From Cryptomeria japonica (Eukaryota; Streptophyta; Pinopsida; Cupressales; Cupressaceae): a stretch of 64,000 nt of DNA. Positions 23,955-33,900 of the stretch are shown piece after piece. The first letter of the stretch is position 1; each line of letters opens with the position of its first letter. A program made the position numbers and the translations under genes. The DNA is taken from the NCBI RefSeq assembly GCF_030272615.1, contig NC_081406.1:167259521-167323520 (forward strand). Direction: 5' to 3'. The notes under the pieces were generated by a model that was given only the letters and a program-made list of their open reading frames with translations, was not told where the DNA came from and did no database searches.

Positions 23955-25318
23955 TGTTGGCATTTGCATGAAGATTGCATTAATGATATGTTATATTGTT
24001 ATTGATGTCAATTGAACTGGTAATGATATTGTTGATATTGTTGTAATATTGTTACTGTAACCGGTAGGATGAATTTGTGAGGAGAATCTGTAACCAGTGT
24101 AATGGTGTAAACCTTATATATTGTTGTAACCAAACCCTACCAGTTGTTTTTGATAAACCCTAACCGATTAAGTTTGGTGAATTGGTTATATTGGTTTATG
24201 ATCTGATGATCAACGACAATGATGATGACATGCATGATTATTGTATGAAGACAATTCCAAGAGATTTTGGTGAGTTGTTGTAATGGTTTTTGTCTAGGGA
24301 ATAAGCAAATGCATTTTATCTAATGCAAAGTACATGATGAGTTACTAAGTTCAATGAAGCGGTGATCAAGGAGCGATCAAGGTTTTCTTGATTGATGTGC
24401 AGAGATTGGTAATGTAATCCAATGGTCATACTTGAACCAAATTTGTTTGTAATCTCGATGAGAGTTAGGTTTTTGTTGTGTTACCGACCTAATTGATTTG
24501 TATTTAAGGTTGATGAAGTTGTTTAGTTTTCAAGTGAGTTGGAAAAGAGATAGACATAGTTAAATTGAGTTTGTGGTTGCCTAACTAGATGATGAATCTG
24601 CAGTTTGAGTAAAGGCAGATGGGAGCATGAAATGAATCTGATCAAGCAAGTGTAGTGCTATTCAGACATATCAACAAACTCCTATTGTTTTCTAACAATT
24701 ACAATAGAATTGAAACCCCTTAACTGGGTAAGCTCTAACAAGCTTAGTGCTATTCAAATCCTCTAACAAGATAGTCCATTAGATTGGATTTTCAAATCCT
24801 CTACCAAGGTTACTCCTCTTAGGGCATTTCTTCTAACAAGGCATTTATATTCAATCCCTTAACTGGGTGATTCCTAATAGTACCAGTTCTTAACATGACT
24901 TTTTGTAAAGCTTTAACAGGCCAGGCTCCTGACGGGGTGAACATCAGAAGAGTTCAGATATTATCTTGTCAGTCTCATCTCACTGTGGTTTTTACCTATT
25001 TGGGTTTCCACGTCAAGAATATTTGTGTCAAGTGGTGAATGTTTATGTGGTTATGTATTCATGGTTGATTTACTTAACTACTTAACTATTTCTTATAAGT
25101 CATGAGAACTGGAAGTATTGAGATATAAAGAAGTTGTTTACTGTTAATTTGTTGTAACAAACAACCGGTTTATCTTATGAGTTTTTATCTTGACAGAGAC
25201 ATTATTCTAAGTTTACTTTGAGAGATTGATTGGTGAAGTTTATTATCAGTTTTTCTATCTATTGATTCACCCCCCTCTCAGTAGTTGATTGGATACTTAT
25301 TCTTTCATCATACCATCA
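23955..25318 (+). repeat. 3' LTR of copia element
   Basis: 1364 bp, starting TGTTGGCATTTGCATGAAG and ending CATACCATCA. Differences from the 5' LTR are mostly transitions, plus a few small indels such as the one near 24095. Confidence 0.95.
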
Positions 25319-27090
25319 CATATATGGTGTCGTTAGTGGTCATATGGTGTCCTAAGGGGTCATATGGTATCATAAGGGGTCATATGGTGTTCTATGACCC
25401 CTTAGGACACCATTTGACCCCTAAGACCACCATATGGTGTCCTGAGGGGTCATATGGCATCGTTAGGGGTCATATGGTGTCGTGAGGGCTCATATTGTGT
25501 TGTAAGGGGTCATATGGTGTTCTATGACCCCTTAGGACACCATATGACCCCTAATGACACCATATGGTGTCCTAAGGGGTCATATGGTGTCCTTAGGGGT
25601 CATATGGTGTTCCATGACCCCTTAAAACACCATATGACCCCTTAGGACATGTCATATGGTGTCATTAGGGGTCATATGGTGTTATAAGGGGTCATATTAG
25701 ACCCATTAGGACACCATATGACCCCTAACGACACCATATGGTGTTGTTAGGGGTCATATGGTGTTTTAAGGGATCATGCAGTGTCCTAAGGGGTTATATG
25801 GATTTCTATGATCCCTTAGGACACCATCTGACCCCTTAGGACACCATATGACCCCTAAGGATACTATATGGTATCCTAAGGCATCATATCATGTTGTTAT
25901 GGGTCATATGGTGTTCTATGACCCCTTAGGACACCATATGACTCCTAACGACACCATATGATGTCCTAAGGGGTCATCTGATATTGTTAGGGGTCATATG
26001 GTATCATAAGGAGTCATATGGTGTTCTATGATCCCTTAGGACACCATATGGTGTCATGAGGTGTCATATGGTGTCCTAAGGGGACATAGAATACCATATG
26101 ACCCCTTAGGACACCATATGGTGGTTTTAGGGACCATCTGGTATCTTGAGGGCTTATATGGTGTCCCAAGAGGTCATAGAACATCAGATGACCCCTTAGC
26201 ACACCATATATTGTCATTAAGGGTCATATGGTGTCTTAAGGGGTTATAGAACACCATATGACCCCTTAGGACACCATATGGTGTCATTAAGGGTTATATG
26301 GTGTTGTATGGGGTCATATGGTGTCCCAAGGGGTCATAGAACACCATATGACCCCTTAGGACACCATATGACCCCTTAGGAAATCCTATGACCCCTTAGG
26401 GGTCATATGGTATCCTAAGGGGTCATAGAACACCATATGACTCTTTAGGACACCATCTGACCCCTTGGGACACCATTTGGTGTCGTTAGGGGTCATATGG
26501 TGTCCTAAGGGGTTATAGAACACCATATGATCCCATATAACCTCTAACGACACCATATTACCCCTTAGGACACCATATGGTGTCATTAGAGGTCATATGG
26601 TGTCATGTGGGGTCATATGGTGTTCTAAGGGGTCATAAAACACCATATGACCCCTTAGGACATCATATGACCCCTTTCCTAAGGGGTCATAAAACACCAT
26701 ATGACCCCTTAGGACATCATATGACCCCTTTCCTAAGGGGTCATAAAACACCATATGACCCCTTAAAACACCATATGGTGTTATTAGGGGTCATATGATG
26801 TCCTAAGGGGTCATAGAAGACCATATTTCCCCTTAGGACACCATATGACCCCTTAGGATACCATATGGTGTCATTAGGGGGGTCATATAGTGTCCTAAGG
26901 GCTCATAAAATACCATATGACCCCTAACGACACCGTATAACCCCTTAGGACACCATATGACCCTTAATAAAACAATTTGACCCCTTAGGACATGATATGG
27001 TGTTGTTAGGGGTCATATGGTGTCCTAAGGAGTCATATGGTATCATAAGGGGTCATATGGTATCTTAAGGGGTCATATGATGTCCCAAGT
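25319..27090. repeat. Palindromic 20-bp-unit array, right part
   Basis: Same unit as 17308-18085, continuing directly after the copia target duplication. Both orientations are intermixed, so many adjacent unit pairs are perfect or near-perfect palindromes, for example GACACCATATGGTGTC. A higher-order repeat is visible: a 54-bp block starting CATAAAACACCATATGACCC begins at 26634, 26688 and 26742, which suggests local recent duplication. Reading frames here are compositional artefacts. Confidence 0.93.
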
Positions 27091-27184
27091 ATCAATACGA
27101 CCACTACCCTCAACCCTATCTACCCTAAACAATGTTCCATCAATCTTGTAGCCTATACCACAAACCTTATATCGTACAACCTAT

Positions 27185-28640
27185 TATCTAAATCCTATAT
27201 AGGGGAGGGAGAAAAGAGAGGGGAGAGGGAAGAATAAAGAGAAAGAGAGATCTACAAAGAAAGAGAGAGGTGGGTAGGGAGTGGCCGAGAGACCTAGAGA
27301 GGAAAGAGTAGATAGGTGAGGGAGAGAGAGAGAGAATAAAATAAGAGAGATAAGTTTACAAAGAGAGAAAGATGGGTAAGGAGGTGGAAAGGAAAGAATT
27401 AGAGAGGAGAGAGATATAGAGGTGCGAGATCTAGAGCCTAGGAAGAGAGAGGTGAGATACCTAGGGTGGAAAGATAGAGGTGAAGGAGATACGGGGGGAT
27501 TAAGAGACAAAGAGGGAGATGTAGATATGTAAAGATGAAGGAAAGGAGAAAAATAGGTATGGAAAGAGAGGTTAGGAGGGAGAGGTATTCATTAAGAGAA
27601 CACAGAGAGAGTGGAGAGAAACAATAAGAAGAGAAGAGAGATGGAGGGAGGGAAGGATAGATATGGAGATAAGTAGGGAAGGTGAGAGAGAGAGGGAGAG
27701 AGTATAGGAGCGACCTAGAGAGGGGAGAGAGAAGAAATAGAAAGAAGAAAGGGGGAGTAATAGGTCTAGATTTTTTTGTAGATAAAGAGGTGATGAGAGA
27801 GATAAGAGAAGGAGAGAGTTCATAAAGGGATATGGGTAAGGGGTGATGGAGAGAGAGAGGTGGAGAGGAAGGGAGAGAACTAGAGAGGGGATAAATAGAG
27901 AGATGAGATATGTAGAGCATGAGAGAGAGGTTAAATAACTAGATGGGAGAGATAGATAGAGGGGCATAAAGATAGGTGCCTAATGAGACATTAATGGATA
28001 AGTATAGAGGTGGAGAGGGAATGAGGGAGAAACCTATAAATTTGAGAGAGGGAGGTAGAGAGAGTAGGAGGGAGAGGTGACAACCTAGACAATGGAGAGA
28101 GGGAATAAATAGAAGAGAAAAGAGATGACTAAGAGGGGATGTATGGAGAGGTAGACGTGGAGGGATTCAAAGACCTAAGGAATGAGGAGATGGATAGGTT
28201 TGGAGAGAGAGAATAGAGAGAGAATTCTTAAATGGATAGGGGTAAGGGAGAGGGAGAGAAATATGGAGATGGGGGGAGAGAACTAGAGGGTGGACAATTA
28301 ATTAGGTGAGATACCTAAAGGGGGGGAGAGAGGTGGGTAATAATATAGGGAGGGAGAGGTAGTGAGGTTAATAGGGAGGGAGGAAGAGACCTAGATATGG
28401 GGAGAGAGAAGATAAAAGGGATAGGTAGTGACCAAGAGAATGGAGAGGGAGGGGAGTGAATAAGAGAATGAGAGACAAGAAGAGAGAGGGAGGGAGTCAA
28501 GGATAGATATGGGGTTAAGGAAGGAATAATAGGTAGAGAAGTTGGGTTTACTTAGAGAGGGGAGAGAGAAATGAGAGAGAAAAGAGAGGGATAGAGATAG
28601 GTCTAGAGTTTGGAAATGATAAAGAGAGTGAGATACATAG
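27185..28640 (-). repeat. Purine-rich (GA) right arm, complement of the CT arm
   Basis: Its reverse complement contains the same blocks as the left arm, such as CTAGTTCTCTCCCT, CCTCTCCACCT and TTTATGAACTCTCTCC, in the same order. It is shorter and more rearranged than the left arm. No gene is present; long frames reflect G/A composition. Confidence 0.82.
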
Positions 28641-29702
28641 TTGAAGAATGCTAATAGGAGCATGCTGATTACTGAAATTTGACTAAGTCTGAAATTTTAT
28701 ATGATCTTCTTAAAACTAGAATCTACATTATAAGTCCTATAGAGTTGAAACCACTCTCAAACATCCTGCCAATATATACATGAAATATAACTTAAAGTAT
28801 AAGTCTCCTTCGAGGGTGGATATAACTTGTGCCCAGATTGGAAAATATACACACTCACAAAACCTTCACATTGGACAATGCAGAACATTTGGCGTGCACC
28901 AAATTTGGTGCTCGCAAAATGCAAAAAATGACTTTTCACATTTGGCGAGCGCCAAATGTGAAAATTTAAAATTTTTCATTTGGCGAGTGCCAAATAGGGT
29001 GAGCACCATATTTGGCACTTGCCAAATGGTTTGGATTGGAAACCACCAACCCTTTGGGTTGGATTGTACTTGGGAATCCAACCCAAAGGGTTGGACAACC
29101 ATTTCAGGCCTGAGACGTGTTTTTATCAGAAGATTAAAAAATTTCACATATTTTTGGCCATGCTCTCCATCAAGTTTGCACATGTTTCAATGAAACTAAA
29201 AAAAACACCATAACAACCTCAATCTCTCTCTTAGCTATCCAAGCATGTAATTTTTTTCGCATTTTGATTTCATTAAGGATTTCATCTATAATTTCTTTTG
29301 TTAGTGTGTCCATTTTTGGTCGAAAACCAATATGCACTATTTTGGGTATGGTTTTTTACATGTTCATCGGATTTTGAAGAAACTTATATTTTTAGAAACT
29401 AGACTCCATTCTACACAATTTAAAAAAAGAAAGCTTTGATTTTTGATTAGTTATCAATGATTTTAGGGGGGAGCACCCTCAAATTTATGTTTTTCAAGAT
29501 GTGTCAACTTCGAAAATTAGTAAAAAATCATATACTCATTAAAAAATTAGCCTCGAAGCACTCTGACTCTTGTTATTGTTGCATTTTTAAATTTGGAGTG
29601 TAACTATCTTCAATTTGTCGTTGAAGTTCAGACTTTGCTGATTTCAGAAAAAAGTGGCATCTTAAGACCCCATTTTGGTACCACAACTTGGTGCACATAC
29701 CC
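28640..29702 (-). repeat. Right end region of the foldback element
   Basis: Inverted counterpart of 15008-15470, carrying about 500 bp (29145-29645) that the left end has lost. It holds several hairpins built on CATTTGGCG/CGCCAAATG (28938-28957) and related TTTGGC(G/A) motifs, plus the 20-bp-stem hairpin at 29046-29094. Repeated subterminal motifs of this kind are where transposases bind in several TIR superfamilies; that role is only inferred here. Confidence 0.78.
29046..29094. repeat. Perfect 20-bp-stem hairpin
   Basis: CCAACCCTTTGGGTTGGATT (29046-29065) and its exact reverse complement (29075-29094) are separated by 9 bases. Each arm itself contains a smaller palindrome around CCCTTTGGG/CCCAAAGGG. 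An imperfect version stands in the left end (about 15092-15140). Confidence 0.92.
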
Positions 29703-30277
29703 TTTTGAGATCCTTTATTTTTTTATGGTTGGGTATGTTCTTTGTTTTGTTCTTCCTCCTCTGATCCCTATTGAGGTGGTCATTGTGGAGAGATTTCAAT
29801 TGCCAACTAGATTCTTGTTCCTCCTGGTTGAGGGAGCCAACAAAAACCCTCCTATGTTTGATATTTCTACTATCTGGGTGCTTGCTGATAGTTTTAAAGG
29901 GCACACCTTGGTTCCTTATGGTATTTATTTTTGGTTAAGGGGTGCTGGGCTTGGGAGCCCATTTTTAGGTTGTGGGATCCTGGTTAAAACCCCCTTGTAT
30001 GGTTGTGGGTGCGAGTCAAAACCCTTAATGTCTTTTAGGTTGAGAGAGCCTATCTAAAACCCTCTTCTGTGGTTGTGGGTGCCAGCCAAAACCCCCAGAG
30101 TCTTATTGTGGACTAGCCCGATTTGTAATGTTCTCTAAGGTCTTGTGGCTGGAGTTTCATTTGTGGTTGGCTGTATGAATTCATTGTAGATCTTTTGATT
30201 AGCTGTTTCTTGCTGGATTCTGGATGCCAGCAGGGGGTTTCGGGTCCCCTCAAAACCTTCTTTTCCCTCAATAAAAA
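29703..30277 (+). other. LINE 2 right part: 3' UTR with short tandem repeats and tail
   Basis: The T/G-rich sequence contains about four degenerate repeats of roughly 40 bp between 29965 and 30100. Each has GGTTGTGGG (or GGTTGAGAG) followed by AAAACCC. The end (30235-30277) matches the tail of the first LINE, then the 18-bp target duplication follows. Confidence 0.7.
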
Positions 30278-30295
30278 ACATACATATTCAGATTT
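30278..30295 (+). repeat. Right target-site duplication of LINE 2
   Basis: ACATACATATTCAGATTT, the partner of 14489-14506 with one mismatch. Confidence 0.8.
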
Positions 30296-30986
30296 ATTGA
30301 CTATAAACAAATTGCATGCAATATTAGCATAAAATGATCAATATTCTTGCAAATATTTTTTTCCTTATTCCAATAAAATATGTCCTTTATTATTTCTTGT
30401 TCTCCATGTTGAGCTCAATCATATAAGGACATTGAAGGGAGGTCCTAGAAGCATCTTGACGAACAAAATTATAATAAATGCTATTGATTTATAAGCATCT
30501 TAAAATATCATTTTATTGAATTTTTTTTAATTTTCTTTTGCATGCAAGTATATACAAATTACTTAACTACCACTGGTTTATGAAAAAGAAAGAAAATTAA
30601 AGACTAGTGAAACATGAACATATAATTCCTTCTTCCTCTAATCAAATGATGGATGAAGTCATTTACAAGAAAAATCACTACATAGCATATCAATTTACCG
30701 TCTTAGTTTTTATATATCTTAATGAGTGCTAGTATCTATGTATTTTTCTTAAGAAGTGCTTAACAAATATAATGCTCAACATATTGATGCTTATATTGCA
30801 TATGTTGGAAGTGATCCAATGACATAACTATTATGAACATTCGACATCTAATCTTTAATATATACTTATCATAATCCATATTTTAATCAAGGATAGCAAG
30901 GGTGAAATTGTATAAAAAATAGAAGATCTACTTCATCATATGCGACATTATCATCCCTTTGTTTGCTTCTTCTTACCAAAGCTTTC
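30296..30986. other. AT-rich spacer downstream of the receptor kinase
   Basis: The first bases may continue the old copia remnant, but no motif is certain. The rest lies 3' of the kinase stop codon and probably includes its 3' UTR. No other gene is visible. Confidence 0.45.
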
Positions 30987-33900
30987 CTAAATAGAGGAAC
31001 TAATATTGGATGGTCCTTCCAAACTTAATATCTCAGTGTGTGATGACAAATCTTCTTTGTCCATATCAACTTGTTGTTTTCCTAAATATGGTGGTCTAGA
31101 ATATGAAACATGAGCTTCTATTTTTCCTTCTAGCATTCCAACAACAGTGGACATTGAAGGCCGCAATGTAGGTGTTCCATGGGTGCATAATAGGCCCACA
31201 TTGATCACCCTTAAAACTTCTTCCATAGAATAGTTTGAGCTTTTTAGATTTACATCAATCAAATCTAGCAACCTTTTCTTCTCATACAAATGCCAAGCCT
31301 GCAAATAAAAAAAAAAATTAACATCAATAATGAGAAAGAATGTTTTCATTGTAATTTATATTTTTAGTATTATTAGACATATTTTATATGATTTCTTTTT
31401 ACTTTTGTTGCAAATTATTTGCTTAGCATTATATTAGAAGTTATTGTTTATTAGAAGAATGTCTCTCTTGTATTTTATTTTATAAGAATTATTAGAATTA
31501 TTGTTTGGAGTTTGAAAAAAAATGTTTTACTACAATTAGTGACACATATTTTAATGATTGTAATTTGAAGAAACATATATTTTTTAAAAGTTTGTAGAAA
31601 AGATTTTTAAGAAACTTGTAGGAAAGGAATCTTTTTAAAATTTTAGTCATAGAAAAAATGAAAAGACAAGTAAACATGACTCACCCACAAATAATCAATC
31701 TATTATATTAAATAAAAAATTATTATTTCTATTTCTATTTATATATTAATTAGTACATTCTAATTAGCTAATAAATTATAATAAAAATGAATGCATCTAC
31801 TTCTAATGGAAGTCATCTAATTTGAACTTCTCACTGTAGGTGGTACAAAATAAAATCTAAGATTTGAAGGGAACAATTTGAACTGCTGGCTTAAGTTAAA
31901 GTATTGAGGTTTTTATTGTGGGGACACATATCAAGTCCTTGGGAGTGTTGGCAAATGCACACTCCAATGAGAAATTGTAGGTGATTGAAGGTATTGTCAT
32001 TGATGGTAAACTTACAATCATATGATACTGGCAGTCACCGACACCGACAGACTCTACACTGGCATACGTTCACCAGCACCGAAAAGATTGATTATCGGCA
32101 CCCTGGCCAACAAGATTTTATTTATTGAAAAATGTAATTAATTGCAATATCTTTTTGAAAGTTGACAATGCATATTATAATAAGGTTCATATATAAGTAT
32201 GAGATCTTGTAGAACATTTAATATATAGGATATGTGATGGATATTATGTGCGAATATTCAAGTAGATTGTAAAGTAAGGTTTATGATTATTGCAGAGCTT
32301 AAACCGACACTGGATCTGACATAGCAGATGCCCTTTTGTAGCAGTACATCATCTTGGATTTGTATAATCCTTTTTTGTAAGTTAGTGTGACTTGTTTTGT
32401 AATTGAGCAGTGAGCTCTAGGCACTTTGCCTTCCTGCATGTGCAGATCCCCATATTGTTAGTAATATTCACTTATTGGCTAGTGAGCGAATATTGAGGGT
32501 CACAAATCCCACCGAGGTTTTTCCCACACCGGGTTTCCTCGCCAAAAATATTGTGTTATGGTTTGCATTCTATGTTGTGTTTATTGCTCTTATTTACTAG
32601 ATTAATTTTGGTTTACCGGTACACAGTTTTGGAATGCTTTTCATTTAATAAGTTAAGAAAATCCATTAACCGGTTAGATATTGATTCACCCCCCTGGGAA
32701 TCCTAATAGGGAGTCATGTTTTAGACAAGGTTACAAGTCTTCCATTGAATTTGATTGAAATGACATCAAAATTGAATTAACATCCTTGAATCAATAAATA
32801 AATCATTTGTTCATCGACATGATAAATGTTTTGTAATAAAACATAAAAAATATATAATTTTGTGTGATGTGACCTTTATCGACAAATTACATTTTTAAAT
32901 ATCATTTTGTTAACATTAGGTAACTCCTATTGAAATATAGGGGATTTGCTTAATGCTATTTTTCAAACTCTTTAAATTTATTTTTTCTAACTAATATCAG
33001 ACTATGCTTTCCATGTGTATTTAGAAAATGGTTATATTCTTACCCATTCCAACAGATAAACCATCTCTCCCTCCAATGTCTTCTCTGTGTGAGTTCTGCC
33101 ACTTACAACTTCAAGGACTACCACTCCAAAACCGTACACATCTGCCTTCTCTGTAAGTTGTCCTTTTAAAGCATATTCCGGTGCCATATATCCTCTGCAA
33201 AAAAATATAAATGATTTAGAGTTGTGAACTTCATGTACATTTTCATAGTTTTGTTGATAGAAGTACTGAATGATTACATTCCATTTCTGCAAATAACATT
33301 TGGGGAGAGGAAATCTTACATTGTTCCTGCCACTCTAGTGCTGACATGAGTTTTCTCTTTGTCAAATAACTTGGCCAGTCCAAAGTCGGAGATTTTTGGA
33401 TTCAAATGTTGATCTAGAAGGATGTTTGTGGCCTTGATATCTCGATGTATAATTCTCAGTTTTGATTCTTCATGCAAATATGCCAGTCCACGTGCAACTC
33501 CAAGGCAAATGTTGTATCGTTGAGGCCAATCAAGCTTAAGTCCGAATTCTTCAGGACCTATAAATTACATTACAAACTCTTTCAGTACATACTATCTAGT
33601 TTTCAATTCCATGTTTTCAAACATGAAGGAAACTCGTGATTTTCTGAATAGATGCTTACAGAATACATTAAATTCATAAGTTATTAATGAGAGAAGATTG
33701 AAACTTTGATCTATATAAAGCTTCATTATTGGAAGAGAACTATACCAAATAAACTGCGGGCTAGACTGTTGTTCTCCATGTATTCGTAGACCAAAAGTAG
33801 TTGTTTTCCCTCTATACAGCATCCATACAATTCAACTAGATTGGGATGCCGCACTGCAGATATTGTACCCACTTCATTAAGGAACTCCCGATTGCCTTGT

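Larger units (their letters stand above)
18086..25318 (+). mobile_element. Full-length Ty1/copia LTR retrotransposon
   Basis: Two LTRs (TG...CA) bound a complete but decayed gag-pol. CATAT precedes the left LTR (18081-18085) and follows the right LTR (25319-25323), which is a perfect 5-bp target duplication taken from the array. Pol order is protease, integrase, RT, RNase H, as in Ty1/copia. Total length is 7233 bp. The element is the youngest layer of the nest but not recent, because pol contains about a dozen stops and the LTRs differ visibly. The lineage within copia is not assigned. Confidence 0.95.
15008..29702. mobile_element. Giant foldback-like inverted-repeat element (with nested copia)
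   Basis: The ends are inverted. Left GGGTAAGTACACCAAGTTGT at 15008 pairs with right GGGTATGTGCACCAAGTTGT read backwards from 29702, continuing GGTACCAAAA and TGCCACTTTTT. Order from outside in: unique end regions (15008-15470, 28640-29702), pyrimidine-rich left and purine-rich right arms (15470-17295, 27185-28640), and a palindromic 20-bp-unit array (17308-18085, 25319-27090). Without the copia copy it would be about 7.5 kb. No transposase is present, so it would need help in trans. Flanking TTTT on both sides might be a short target duplication. The superfamily is unknown; long repetitive arms suggest a foldback or MULE-type element. Confidence 0.75.
14507..30277 (+). mobile_element. 5'-truncated LINE 2, split by a nested foldback element
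   Basis: The element consists of 14507-15007 and 29703-30277, about 1.08 kb together. It ends in an AATAAAAAA tail and is bordered by the 18-bp duplication. Its 3' tail matches that of the first LINE (4188-4232). It landed in the RT region of the older copia remnant. Everything between the two pieces is the later foldback insertion. Confidence 0.75.

Noticed and set aside
25285-26798. Short frames repeating GVLRGHMVFYDPLGHHMTP-like peptides
   Set aside because: The 20-bp array units translate to a repetitive peptide on both strands; no start context, no selection visible.
17308-27090. CRISPR-like array of short repeats
   Set aside because: There are no unique spacers, units occur in both orientations, and the context is a plant genome with LTR elements and introns. 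It is a palindromic satellite.
27184-28663. Long minus-strand frames rich in Ser and Leu
   Set aside because: They are the complement of the GA tract; same artefact as the left arm.
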